Positions 32,411 to 43,552 of a stretch of DNA of 64,000 nucleotides are shown piece after piece. Under the pieces are notes generated by a model. It did not search any database and was not told the origin of the DNA. It worked only from the letters and a program-made list of their open reading frames with translations. A program made the position numbers and the translations under genes. Location: the NCBI GenBank assembly GCA_905147135.1, contig LR990049.1:15145428-15209427 (forward strand), given 5' to 3'. Position 1 is the first letter of the stretch. Each line of letters starts with the position of its first letter. The stretch is from Blastobasis lacticolella. Taxonomy: Eukaryota; Arthropoda; Insecta; Lepidoptera; Blastobasidae.

Positions 32411-32548
32411 AGGGGCTATATTTTTTAACCACCCGCATCCACGCGAGCGCTTGACCTCTAATGCCTGTCTTTTCTATGTCTAGCAATTTAGCACGGTTGT
32501 TAAAGAGATAGGTTTCAAACGCGGTTTCAAAAATAAGGCCCCTGGATT
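32411..32548. mobile_element. MITE family U, short copy
   Basis: The start GGGGCTATATTTTTTAACC and the end GGTTTCAAAAATAAGGCCCC form imperfect inverted ends. The interior shares CCTCTAATGCCTGTCTTTTC...AGCAATTTAGCACG...AGAGATAGG, reverse-complemented, with 35886-36005. Confidence 0.6.
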
Positions 32549-32551
32549 GTT

Positions 32552-32650
32552 AACCTGGACATGGACCCTCGACCTAGAGCTGGGATTGGGCCTGAATATG
32601 GATCTGGATCAGGACCTGAACTCGAACCCGGACCTCACCTAAGGTCCAAC
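32552..32650. repeat. Short hexamer-based minisatellite (GGACCT/GGWCYTG type)
   Basis: A chain of 6-base units such as CTGGAC, ATGGAC, CTCGAC, CTAGAG, CTGGAT, CAGGAC, CTGAAC, CCGGAC. Same unit logic as the larger arrays at 37838-38420 and 60488-60795. Confidence 0.7.
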
Positions 32651-33182
32651 AAACGGTTAATGCCGAAAGCTATATTTGTGAAACTGACTGACGGACAATT
32701 GAACTGACAGGGCTGATAATACACGCAAAACTGTCTATCTAGTAGCGTATATCGTCTGCTAGCAGATTTAGTAAGTTATCGCAAAAATAAACGCTCAATA
32801 GAAGATTCGTCGCTATGCTTTTATAGGATTGATTTCGGCTAATGTGTCATCCCAAGTCCTAGGTCATCTATAAAATATTGAAATCGTATTCAGCCGAGCG
32901 GCCGGCGCCGTAAGTTCGGCAGCTGCGCACGGCATTTAGAACGATTATGTTGTATTTTCAATTTCCATTGAGTTAGACTATACTAGCACTAGGTTAGTGT
33001 CGCAAAAGGGTGATTTTGGAATTCAGTGATTCGCACAAGCGCTAATTCGAACTACGGTAAGCCGAAAAAGACTTAACGTCGCACTCACGCAGTGCAATGC
33101 TGCAACGACGAGTGATTGCTACTTAGTAGTAAACTAAAGACGGCTCATTTGCGTACTTGTATTTGTTGGTGTCTTAACTGCG

Positions 33183-33400
33183 CTTATTACACCTGGCTAA
33201 ATTCAGTAGACTAAAATCAGAAGCAAAGGTAAATTTTGGTATCACGTCTATTGGAAAGCGGAGCGACGCGTAATAACAAATTGTATAAGTGGTATAAAAA
33301 GGAACTTTATTTTATGAGCAATACATGCCACTTTGATTTGCTCTCACGCTTTTTGCTTCTGAATTTAGACGACTGAATTTAGCCAAATGTAATAACCGGC
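33183..33400. mobile_element. MITE with about 45-bp inverted ends
   Basis: TTATTACACCTGGCTAAATT...TCAGAAGCAAA at the left is mirrored by TTTGCTTCTGAATTTAGACG...AATTTAGCCAAATGTAATAA at the right, with few mismatches. About 217 bp, no coding. Confidence 0.75.
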
Positions 33401-34200
33401 TAAGCTAGGAGGTAGCCCTTGTAATGGTTACCCGTAATTTCCTATTTACTATATATAAAAAGGAAATTATATAGTTATCACTATCACAAAGGCAACATTT
33501 TAAGCAATGTATAGATAATATTATATTTTACCTTATTTTTGTTTTTGTTATCATTATGTACAAAAATCTCAAAGTTAAAGTTCATTATACTGACATTAGA
33601 TAGCTATATTGTTTGTTTTTGTGTTTTATAATGTGCACTGCTCGTGCACCTTAACATTCATTAATAACTGTTCATATTGTTGACATCCACATTGTGTCTT
33701 GAACAGTAAAAAACCAAGTTCAAGTTCATTGTCACGTGATTGAGTTCTTGCATATTTATTTTTCAATGACGCAGCATCACAGTTTTACGATTGGTTTCCC
33801 TGAAAACGTTTCACGTTTATTTGTTTTTATAATTCCATTGCACCGATATTGACATCTCACATACGTGCAGTAGGTATGTAATCAAACAACTGCATGCAAT
33901 TAGTTATAGCTCTAATTTAGAGCGCGGTAATATTCTAACATTCTTTTTAGGGTGGAATGATGTCGGTCATAGGGCAAAATCTTTGGAACTATAATAGGTA
34001 CCGTAGACAATTGATTGATTTTCGTAGATAACGTATTCCATGGCCGTTGTTATAACAAATAACATAAAAAAAATTAGGGATGTAATTATGGGAAGTTGTA
34101 GGAAGTACGTAGGTAAAGAGATTTTGGTCAACACAAAACAAACGAAGGAATTACACCTTCCGTCAACTCGCTGGTTATTTTCACCGAACTTACATAAGTA

Positions 34201-34934
34201 AGGGGGAGTTGTATAAAACTAGGTACGCGGGTCAAACCGGGTACCACATTATTTCGAAAACGATTACTGGCATATATTATCTAAAGGTAGCATGACAGTT
34301 TGTAACAGGTATTTTGCGCGGTTTTTGTTCTTACTGCTCTCAGAGATTTTTATTTAAAATCCTTAAAATGTTGCCGATTTTCAGACTGTCGACTACAGTG
34401 AATCAACTATTCACGTCTACAACCCTCTAATGATCTCAAATGAAATGATAGTATGTCAAATATTGAGCATAGTATAAAGAACAGTTTTATGTGTTATAAA
34501 ATGTTTATGTCAACCAAAAATTTTTATTTATGCCATTTTGTTTGAAAGTTGTATAACGGGGTACCAATATATGGGGCATTACCGGGTATCATTGTAGATA
34601 ACGATAATACGTCACTATTGGGGTTGTATGCATATAAAAAATTATGTAAGTATATAAATATAAAAAACTAGCTTATGCCCGCGAATTTTTTACCGGTTAC
34701 CTGCACCGTGATCCTGCAGGAAGTATTAAAAAGAGCCAGAGTCACAAACTTCCATCTATTCATACATCCATGCTCACAAGCTATAATATGATTATTTTTC
34801 CACATCCATTTGCTTTTACTAAATTAATTGATTTTGTTTTTTTAGAATGGAAGTGTATGTAGCCATAAATATTTTTTTCATTTAATTTTGTCCAACCGGA
34901 GCAATTCTAGAGACAATAATAGCTTAAGGTCCCC
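34201..34934 (+). mobile_element. Dispersed non-coding repeat, family S copy 2, carrying a nested insertion
   Basis: Same ends and interior order as 21555-22159. It is longer mainly because about 34660-34800 (AAAACTAGCTTATGCCCGCG...) is absent from copy 1; that piece looks like a later insertion of the ACTAGCTT repeat. Confidence 0.72.
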
Positions 34935-35264
34935 ATTTTGCAAATGCAACAATTTCAGTTCAATCGAATTTCAAGAAATGGTTCTAATTTAGTATGAACC
35001 AGAAGGGGGTTCGATTTTAATTTCTATTACCATCCTTTCATTCGTTTGAATGCTTAGTAACTGATAGTTGATTGGGTGGCCTGAGTGGCCGGTGGCCGGT
35101 GGCTTCTTAATCCTATTTAAGCCTAAACACAAAATGTCATACCAAATTACTTTAAACGTTATTCTTAAACGTTTAAGAATTTGGTGCAAGCCGGGCTTAG
35201 TAAATGTATCAAATTAACTGCCAAATGGCTTTTTATAGCTTAATTATCACTACATATTATAAAA

Positions 35265-35470
35265 CAATGTCCCACACTGCGTCTGTCTATCTGTCTGTCT
35301 GTTCGCGATAAAAAATCAAAACTACTAAACGGTATTTTATGCGGTTGCACCCATAGACAGAGTGATTCGTGAGGATGGTTTATGTGTATAAAACATGCAT
35401 ATTATAATAGAGATTTCTCGAGAAAAACCATGTTGTACGGGCCTGGGTCGATATGCAACTATAAAATTAG
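35265..35470 (+). repeat. CTGT-rich insect dispersed repeat
   Basis: CTGTCTATCTGTCTGTCTGT, CGCGATAAAAAATCAAAACT, ACTAAACGGTATTTTATGCG and AGAGTGATTCGTGAGGATGG form the word order of a repeat I know to be common in lepidopteran genomes. Non-coding here. Confidence 0.5.
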
Positions 35471-35738
35471 CGCCATCTGCTAATAACTAGCGATACTCAA
35501 CACACAGTCTAAGTAGTAATTCTACTCGCCGATAGGTGGCGCTTCGAGTAGCAATATAAAACCTCTTGCTTGGAAGAGACCGCTTGTAGCGATTAGGCCG
35601 TCTTTGCCCACAATGTGTGAAAAGATCTGTTTAGTTTTCTTTGTTGTGATTTTGTGTGCAATTAAGAGTTTGTCTATTTGCCTATATAATCTATGGCAGG
35701 GTTGGACAATACGCGATTGAAGTTGCGGCGGAACAGGG

Positions 35739-35881
35739 GGCTTACCATGAGCTCTTATAGCAGGACCTAAACAGAACTGCAGTGCTTAGAACGATACAAA
35801 CTTATGTGATACGTATAGCGCTGTCTCGTTTTTAGCAAGGCAATTCTGTTTAGGTGCTGCTATAAAAACTCATGGTAAGCC
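35739..35881. mobile_element. MITE with about 50-bp inverted ends
   Basis: GGCTTACCATGAGCTCTTAT AGCAGGACCTAAACAGAA at the left is mirrored by TTCTGTTTAGGTGCTGCTAT AAAAACTCATGGTAAGCC at the right, across a central 40-base spacer. It abuts the next element at 35886. Confidence 0.8.
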
Positions 35882-35885
35882 TACT

Positions 35886-36240
35886 GGGGCCTTGGTTTTG
35901 AAACCGCTCGCTTACGCTACCTATCTCTTTCACACTCGTGGTAAATTGCTAGAGATGAGGTAAGTTGAAAGACAGGCTTTGGAAGTCCCAAGGGGCTCTG
36001 TTTTTGAACCGCTTGTCTCGAATCTAACGGTTTTCTATTTTGATTTTCGGCATCAAATATCAAAAGTTTCTAAATCACATTGACAACACCGAAAGGGTGC
36101 GGTTCAATAAATATGGAAAATCAGTATTAAGCATCAAAGCAATGTGCTTTAAAAATTTTGTAATTTTCAAGCAGAAAATCATCAAAATTGAAAACCGTTC
36201 GAAACTCGCGTAATTACGAGGGTTTCAAACATAGGGCCCC
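35886..36240. mobile_element. MITE family U, longer copy
   Basis: The left end GGGGCCTTGGTTTTGAAACC and the reverse complement of the right end GGGGCCCTATGTTTGAAACC agree. The left half shares its interior with the short copy at 32411-32548. Non-coding. Confidence 0.68.
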
Positions 36241-37029
36241 ACGGCTAGAGCTAGTTGCTGTTGAGAGGTGAAAAATTGTGTGTTCAAAGTTCAACACGAG
36301 AGCAAATATTTTTATGACTCGCGCTTTTAAATCACTCTATTGTGCTCATTAGTCTATATTAGACTACTTCGCTAGATATGATTTAAAGTCGGCACTCATA
36401 GCATAAAATAACTCTGCTTACTTGTGTAACAAATAACTACCTATTTTCTAAGATTGTATAAAAAGTACGACCGAAAATTAAAAACTTACTTATTTCCCTT
36501 TGCATGCACCTTATGACCTCGCTTCTTGCTTTTCATGATTCTAGATCAATAGGAAATTACTCTATAGGTACCAATTGATGATTGCAGTTTGTTTGGAGGA
36601 TCGATATATCGACGACGATGTTCGAAGACCTCCTAACTAACAAAAAGCAAATTTTACAGGAGGCGAAAAAAACGTTTTAATTCTTTTTGTACCTATTTTA
36701 TGAAAATGTGTTCTAAAGCAAGTTGTTATTAAATGGGGCTGCGAAATTGATGCTAGCATTGATTTTACGTACAGACAAGTGGTTTTCAAGTTAGTGTTAG
36801 TTAGGAGTTATTAGTTTCACTAATGTCCATGTCAGACTTATTTTGATGAAGTTAAGAGGTATTACTTAATAAAAGTTTTAGGAAATAATTACGAAAATCT
36901 TTATTAGATAACCATTAAAATAAGTCTGTTACTCTCTACTAGTAATTGAAAACTTATTTCTATTAAACCTTACAAAAAAATGAAGTTAAATTACTTCAGC
37001 GCAAAATGAAAAATATGTCTAGTATTTTC

Positions 37030-37185
37030 AACTAGTTTAAACATAAACTTAATTTTTTATACTCTCACTGGAAAAATCACATAAACTTAAATGTTTTAAT
37101 ATACTCTTATTTAAAGAATCACATGAACTTAAATGTTTATGCTCCTATTAAAATAATCACATAAATTTAAATGTTTTATAAGTAC
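37030..37185. repeat. Tandem repeat of host transposon, left part (continues at 38710-38840)
   Basis: Units of about 40-45 bases containing AATCACATAAACTTAAATGTTTTATACTC recur three to four times before the nested insertion and again two to three times after it at 38710-38840. The insertion therefore split one array. Confidence 0.8.
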
Positions 37186-37596
37186 TTACACCCGGTTTCT
37201 GAAACGCTTGTCAAATCACTGATTAGCTAACAGACTGTCACATTTAACAAGCTGTTAAATCACCGTGGGTTTCTGAAAGGCCAATCAATCTATTGTTAGC
37301 TAATCGACCATTAACAAGAGATCAATTTTTTCGTCTGGCTACCCCTGCTAAAATCAGTCACATTCATTCACTCATACATGTTTTGTTTCTTTCTAACGCA
37401 TTAATTTGTCTCTGTCCCTAGCGGCCTTTTGATAGCAGCGGGATATTCAACTTTTAGATGAAACTGATAGCGATTGTATAGTTTTCGTGTAAATAAAAAT
37501 CGAATATTATAAAAAAAAATATATACAGAGCGAGAAAAGAGAAAATATAACAATATTTATGTTAAAGGGTCACGGGTTCCAGTGGATCAGTAATCC

Positions 37597-37750
37597 CATC
37601 ATCATCATCTTTAGGCAGTTAGGTGGGTCCCGGTCCACTGTTGAATACAGGCCTCCCACGGCTTACACTCTGGTCGACTCTGTTATCTTGCATCCATCGG
37701 CTCCCTAGGACCTTAAAGAGGTCGTCCGTCCATCTCTTGGGAGGCCATCC
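37597..37750 (-). pseudogene. LINE C-terminal scrap inside the nested element
   Basis: The minus strand reads KRWTDDLFKVLGSRWMQDNR then VDQSVSRGRPVFNSGPGPT and stop. This is the RWxDDLxKxxGxxWMxxAxDRxxWxxxGEAYVQQW tail of RTE-type LINE proteins, decayed. Confidence 0.65.
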
Positions 37751-37837
37751 AGAGAAAGCCACTCAACAACATCCGCCCCATCGGCTATCGATTCTGTGAG
37801 TTTCTCCCAATAATCCCATTAGTTAAGTCCTGGACAC

Positions 37838-38425
37838 GGGCCGGTTCATGGTTCAGGTCCAGGTCCTGGCCCCGGATCAGGTCCTGGTTCAGGTCCAGGT
37901 CCTGGCTTCAGACCAGGTCCTGGTTCAGGTCCAGGTACTGGCCCAGGACCAGGTACTGGTTCAGCTCCAGGTCCTTGACCCAGACCAGTTCGTGGTTCAG
38001 GTCCAGGTCCTGGCTTCGGACCAGGTCCTGGTTCAGGTCTAGGTACTGGCCCCGAACCAGGTACTGGTTCAGGTCCAGGTCCTGGCTTCGGACCAGGTCC
38101 TGGCGCCGCACCAGGTCCTGGATCAGGTTCAGGCCCTGGCCCCGGACCAGCTTCTAGTTCAAGTCCAGGACCTGGACCCTGACATGTCCGTGGTTCAGGT
38201 CCTGGTCCTGGTTCAGGTCCATGTCCTGAACCCGAACTAGGTCCTGGTCCAGCTAATGTTTATGGTCTACGTGCTGGCACTGGTCTAGGTCCTGGTTCTG
38301 GTTCAAGCTCAAATTGTGATCAAGGTTGCAGTTTTGGTCATTATCCTGGACCAGAACCTGGACCCTAGACCTGAATTTTGCCTTGGACCAAAACTAGGAC
38401 CTGGACCAGGGCCAGGACCATGACC
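37838..38425. repeat. Hexamer-based minisatellite, about 590 bp
   Basis: Long irregular chain of 6-base units, mainly CAGGTC, CTGGTT, CAGGTA and CTGGCC with CCGGAC or CAGGAC, forming a higher-order period of about 60 bases (phrases such as GGCTTCGGACCAGGTCCTGG recur). One frame gives Gly-Pro and Gly-Ser repeats; the open frames are products of the repeat. The 3' end is more degenerate and switches strand sense (GGACCAGAACCTGGACC) near 38340-38420. Confidence 0.9.
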
Positions 38426-39161
38426 TAGACCAAGAAAATCGGATATAATTTCTTTTGACAATCGGTTAATTGGTCGATTTTCGCCAATTAAAATAACACG
38501 GCGATAACATACAGTTAACATGAGAAAAAGCTTTCCGGAAACCCAAAATTACAATAATCAGCCGTTAATTGGAGATTTGACAATCCGTCAACAAGCTGTT
38601 AACAAGCCGTCAATTGGCCCTTTCAGAAACCCAAACTGCATTTAATCAGTGTTTAACAAGCTGTTACGTAATTTTTGCGTTGACAAGCGTTTCAGAAACC
38701 GGGTGTTAGTCTTATTCACATGAACTTAAATGTTTTATACTCGTATTGAAAAATCACATAAATGTTTTGTACATTCATTAAAGAAATAACATAAACTAAA
38801 CTGTTTTATACCTACTCTCACTGAAAAACACACATACTTACCTAAGTACCATAAGTAACACAACATAACATAACTTTTTTCCCATGTCCTACTAATCTTT
38901 ATACATTTTGTCATTCGTACTTTCTCATTATATAATTAAGTAGGTAGGTTCTTATTATACTATTAATTATTAGAAATAACATAACCTAAGCGTATTTCTT
39001 TTTAAGAATAATGAATTTGTACGTTATAACAAACTGAGTTCTTTAACACAATAGACTAAATAGATAGGTAACTAGAGTTTGGTTTAATGATAATTAAACT
39101 TTCTTAAACAGAAATGAGTAACACTAGAGCTTTAATTAGTTAAGTATAGTTTTACAGTTTT

Positions 39162-41776
39162 TTAATTATTTTTTGGTAAGTTATCGTAAAAAGCATGGCA
39201 ATCTTGAGGTATAACAGATTTAAGCTGTTGCAAATGATTGTATTTACTCGAAGTGATAGGTATAGGACCAGAATGAAGTCTTTTGTATATTACATCACGA
39301 TTAACAACTTGTTGCCTCTGAGGCAAATCAAACCAATCTTCGTCAAAATCTAATTTGACCTGTATTTTGCCATCGGAGGTATATTTAATCGCTCGAATAT
39401 CGGTGACCTGCGCATCCCCTACTTTACGTCCTGGCCGAATACTTTTGTACACCCAAGTTACGGTGTCACCATAGTTCTTGACAAATTCGTGGTCGATTGT
39501 GACCACCTCATAAGGTGGGTTATTACGCGCCTCTTTTGACACAGTACTATAATCGCTGGGTAAGTGAATTTCTCTATTCTTCAATTTCCTTTCTATTGCA
39601 CTATGGACTGAATCACATTCCATTTGCGTGTGCCCTGGTATCAAAAACTTTTGAGTTATTGTTACTCCGTGCAGTTTGCTAAAGTTGAGTAGAGCGTTAG
39701 CAAGATTTACGTTTCGGTTTTGGTATGTACATCCGTCAGAAAAAATTATAATAGGAAGTTTGAGAGGCAAGCAGTGTCTTGCTAGGTAATCCAATAAGAA
39801 TGAGACGAACGTATTCGCTGTTAGATCTGCTGCAGTTTCGTTGAACCAGTAACAAGTGCAGTGATTGTTAGCCAAATTGTAGACAGTAAAATTATGGCAG
39901 GTTAATTTAGTTTTAAAATAGAGTGCGCTTGCTGTAAGATAAGGGCATACCTTTACAGATTGCAGGTCCATCGTAAGTAAAATGCATTCTTCTTTAACTG
40001 CCTTCTTTTTGTCGTCGGCTTTTTCTTTCCTGGCTCTGTCCTTCTGGATCAGATGCATTTGGTAATCAGCATCATTCAAGTTTCCAGCCAACCAAGTCGA
40101 GCACGTGTCGCACATGTCTTTTTTCAATGTAAGTAAAGACAGATTTTTTTCATTGAATCGCTTTTCAAAGGTATACCTGCAGACAGCCACTTTATTGTTC
40201 GAGGAGCAAAATTCTTTATAGAATTTAAATAAATCTGAAAGTGATTTAAAAACTGGCTCTAAAAATAGTTTGCTGGTATCTTTGCGAGCATAATGTGATG
40301 GCAACTTGGGTAAATCGTTGAAAAAGGTTTCCAATGCTATCATTTTTTGCTTACTTTCATCATTAGGCTCTACTGTCCGTGACGAATTCTCTTGTGAAGG
40401 AGTCATGCAAAATTCAGACTGCTTTACCCATGACTGGACAGTGTAAGACCCTAGAGATAACGTGTTCAAAAACATTTCTCTGCAGACTTGAACTTTTTCG
40501 TCTCCTTTGCTCGACAACGGTAAAGAGTATTGTAGAGTACCATGACGTCTCGAATTTGTCTTATTCTTTACCGTTTTTCGATTCGTGTCGGCGAGTGGTA
40601 CTAGACCGTTAACGAAAATCTTGCGTTGATCCCAGGTAAGCGTCTTCCAAAAGTGGCTGTGAATCTTTTTACGAGTTTCCTCAGTAAGCTGAGAACAACC
40701 CCTTAGTTTGCTTCGTTTACAAAAGTCTGAGCTACATGTTTCTCCTAGTTGCCTTGCTGGTCTCACAATATCATGTGTTTTGCGCTGCCCAGGAAGTTTT
40801 TGATATCCAACATATTCTTCCCCTTTAATTCGCATTATCTTTGTTTTATTCCTGGACCATTCACGAGGTTTAGCTTTGCGTCGTCGGATTTTTCCCTCGT
40901 CAAGATCTCCGTAAAGTTCTTCTACGGTACTTTCGCAGTCGGTTATAGAGCCCTCAAGATCATTACTCGGGAAATACTCCTCGTCATCATCTGACGATTC
41001 AGGAAGTTCAAAGCGTCTAATTAAATGTGTACTAATAAAAGTACCTGTCACAGCCGTGGTCGACTTACATTTTCGGATAGCGATCGGAAACTTCATTATG
41101 TCTGATGTTAAATTCGACAGCGAAAGAGATTTCCTTTTCTGAGATGGCTTTATAATTGCTTTATCGGTAGTTTTAGTTGACAGCAAGGTACTATAATTAG
41201 TCAAGGTATAACAATTGGTCTTTTCTATGGCAGGGACTGATTTGCATCTGGTAAATTTATGTTGGACTTCCGTATCTTGTGTTAGGTCGGAAATTGAAAG
41301 AGATCGCACCTGGTGCATTGCAGTATCAGCCTGTATAGGTCCCACTGAATCCAAATAATTTTGTTTTATTGTATACTGTTCACATCTTACCGCATTATTA
41401 ATGTCTTTTATATCAGCGAACAAAATCCATACATTATCATTAACAGTTTCATTATAATGTCCGTGTATCAAGTCTGACTTAAATTTTTGATGAAGACTAA
41501 ATATAGCTTCATTGTCTTGTGTCAAATCAGAAAGAGAGACAGATTTTTGTAGACGAGATATGGGCGACAAAGGCATTGAATCCAAACATTTTTTTTCGCT
41601 GCTGTAAATTTTGCTAACAGGAAGAGACATTTGCGCCGCCGGTAACGACTTTGTACGTTTGCAAGAAATTGGTGATTATGCAATATGCTGACCACGCGGG
41701 CGCTTAACTGGTGTTCGTCCGTTGTTCTCAATACCAATATTTTCTTCCTTTTTTTGAGTCTTTAACTGCTTAGTAC
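39162..41776 (-). CDS. DDE-type transposase, main exon (one in-frame stop near the start)
   Basis: From the ATG at 41630 the frame is open for 822 codons. Three copies of a serine-rich motif occur at 30-39 (SVSLSDLTQD), 110-119 (SLSISDLTQD) and 168-177 (SLSLSNLTSD). An acidic patch ESSDDDEEY (211-219) and a basic patch follow. Cysteines at 299, 304 and 312 and CDTC (507-510) suggest zinc binding. Candidate catalytic acids are D555 (LLTMDLQSV), D632 (IIIFSDGCTYQNRN) and E671 (GHTQMECD), spaced as in an RNase H-like fold. I know this protein type as a recurrent uncharacterised insect family and cannot place it in a named superfamily. Spliced to the exon at 41882-41987, the frame runs in from 41776 but meets TAA at 41678-41676. 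Confidence 0.82.
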
Positions 41777-41881
41777 CTAAAATTACATAATATTTTTTTA
41801 TAACTTTCCTACAGTAGAATGTAAAATGGTTAATAGACAAACAAATTTAATTTGATTGAAAAAAAACATTTAAGTACTTAC

Positions 41882-41987
41882 GAGTACGTTTTGTATCAGG
41901 TGCACTAATATGATCTGACGGTAAATTTAATGCACGAAATATTTTACGTGCTCGTACTCCATCCGTCGGTCTCACCCTCGACGACAT
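41882..41987 (-). CDS. Probable first coding exon of the transposase
   Basis: ATG at 41987 opens MSSRVRPTDGVRARKIFRAL followed by NLPSDHISAPDTKRT. The donor ACTC|GTAAGT at 41881 leaves phase 1. Joining to acceptor AATTTTAG|GTACT at 41776 continues as TKQLKTQKKEENIG in the frame of the main exon. This would add about 83 residues at the N-terminus, with one stop codon between, so this copy may be recently inactivated or may start at 41630. Confidence 0.6.
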
Positions 41988-43277
41988 TTCGGCTAAAAAC
42001 AATCAAATATATCAAGTAACAGTAAGTTAAATTACATGCTAATAACTTCTAACAAATAAACAATTATAATATTTCGTTCTAAAAATAAAACGAATAACTT
42101 CTATCGGCTAGTTAGAAATCAAAATGTATTTGAAAAAACATGATATTAGAACTAATAGCTCCTATCTACTAGATAGGTAATAGTAGGTTTTAAGTAAACT
42201 TGGAATAATCAAACTAATAGCTCCTATCTACTCCTAACTACTTTTAAATTTGAATTTTTACTTATTTAGTCACAATAAAATACGAGCTATCTAATCATAC
42301 TACATTCATTTCGTTAATATGAGGGTAAATTGTAAGCTAAATTGTAAATTTAACTATGTACTTCGAAATGTACGCGACTGCTTATGAGCCGGCAAAATAA
42401 AATTGAAAGTAAATCGAAGGGTTTTATAAATGAAAAATACGTAAAACACCGTTAGTTTCGTCAATTATATAAAGTAATTTACTTACCAGGGTAGTATCAC
42501 AATTATCACAAAACACAACAGCTAATTACTCTTGTTCTTGACACTAAATAAATAAACCTGTTGTCCCTTTACAAAAACAACGACAATGGCCGCCGCACGC
42601 GCCTCCCGTGACGTCGCACCACCTCACGCCACTCAATAGTTCGATCTCTTTCGCACACTGTTGCCAATTCGTCAGTTCTCCGGCAAGAACGAGCTAAATT
42701 AGACGTGTTTGATGGTAGATAGGAGGTATTGGCAGCAAAATTAGTTCGGAAGTAACTTAGGAGATATTCGTTTTGGTAAGTTAGAATATATTAGCAGCAT
42801 TTCAGGCTAACACGTTCAAAGCGTGATATTAGGAGGTATTCTCATTATGAATTTGTGGCGTTATTTATTACAAAATCACTTCGGAGTCTTTGCCAGGCGG
42901 TGCGAAATTGAACTCTAAGTACAGTGGCATAGATAACTCATTTTGGCCCCGGGTGTCTGTTAGGAGGTATTCGAACATCGTCGTCGATATTCTTTTTTTG
43001 TGTAACATGTCATTTTTCCTTTCCTTGCGCTATAGGACCTAACTTTATGCCAGTATAATTAATTATAGAGATCGGACAGTTATATCATACATTTTAAGTA
43101 CTGCATATAATCTTTGAAATAGCGCAATCCTTTGTAATAACATACAGACGATTTAAAAAATGAGAATGTAATATTTTTCTTTTTTGTAATAACAATTATA
43201 TAAATAAATACTGACCTAACATAATACTTAATTATATTTTTCTCATTGCTGTATTTATTTTTAATTGCAATAAAGAG

Positions 43278-43301
43278 TTTACATACATACATACATACTA
43301 A
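43278..43301. repeat. (CATA)n microsatellite
   Basis: About four perfect CATA units following TTTA. Confidence 0.85.
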
Positions 43302-43552
43302 TTACAAAGGAGGTCCGGCAACCCAGCCTGTATGACCAATAATAATACTATATGGCCGAATTCTCCAGTAACATTTTCCCCACAGCTATTCAAGAGTTGT
43401 TGCCATAGTAAAAGTTATAGATAATAAAAAATCCTTTCCAATGACATATCGCTCAACGTTATTGGTCATATAGGCTGGGGTCCGTCCATTTCTGCCAGTC
43501 CTCCTTTCAAAATCCTAAGTTTCCAGGAAGTACCCTATTGTACCCGTGTGGT

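Larger units (their letters stand above)
37189..38705. mobile_element. 1.5-kb TTA-targeting element (PIF/Harbinger-like ends) nested in the DNA transposon
   Basis: Perfect 26-bp inverted ends at 37189-37214 and 38680-38705, beginning CACCCGGTTTCTGAAACGCT. Direct repeat TTA flanks at 37186-37188 and 38706-38708; a 3-bp TWA duplication is the PIF/Harbinger habit. A second inner inverted pair (GTTTCTGAAAGGCCAAT at 37267 and ATTGGCCCTTTCAGAAAC at 38612) strengthens the call. No transposase is encoded; the cargo is a LINE scrap and a minisatellite. Confidence 0.85.
36606..42990 (-). mobile_element. 6.4-kb DNA transposon with unclassified DDE transposase
   Basis: The left end 36610-36636 begins CGACGACGATGTTCGAAG; the right end is its reverse complement TTCGAACATCGTCGTCG at 42970-42986, and the match continues through ACCTCCTAAC with one mismatch. 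ATAT flanks both sides (36606-36609 and 42987-42990), compatible with a 4-bp target duplication, though ATAT is self-complementary and could belong to the ends. The motif TAGGAGNTATT or its complement recurs near both ends (36629, 36802, 42156, 42216, 42716, 42760, 42831, 42960), plausible transposase binding sites. The transposase gene runs on the minus strand. A younger element is inserted at 37189-38705. Confidence 0.82.

Noticed and set aside
37848..38157. Repeat-encoded VQVQVLAPDQ-like and RSRSW-like frames
   Set aside because: Products of the hexamer minisatellite; unit-length variation keeps frames open.
40379..40994. Plus-strand frames of 77 and 81 codons
   Set aside because: Antisense to the transposase exon.
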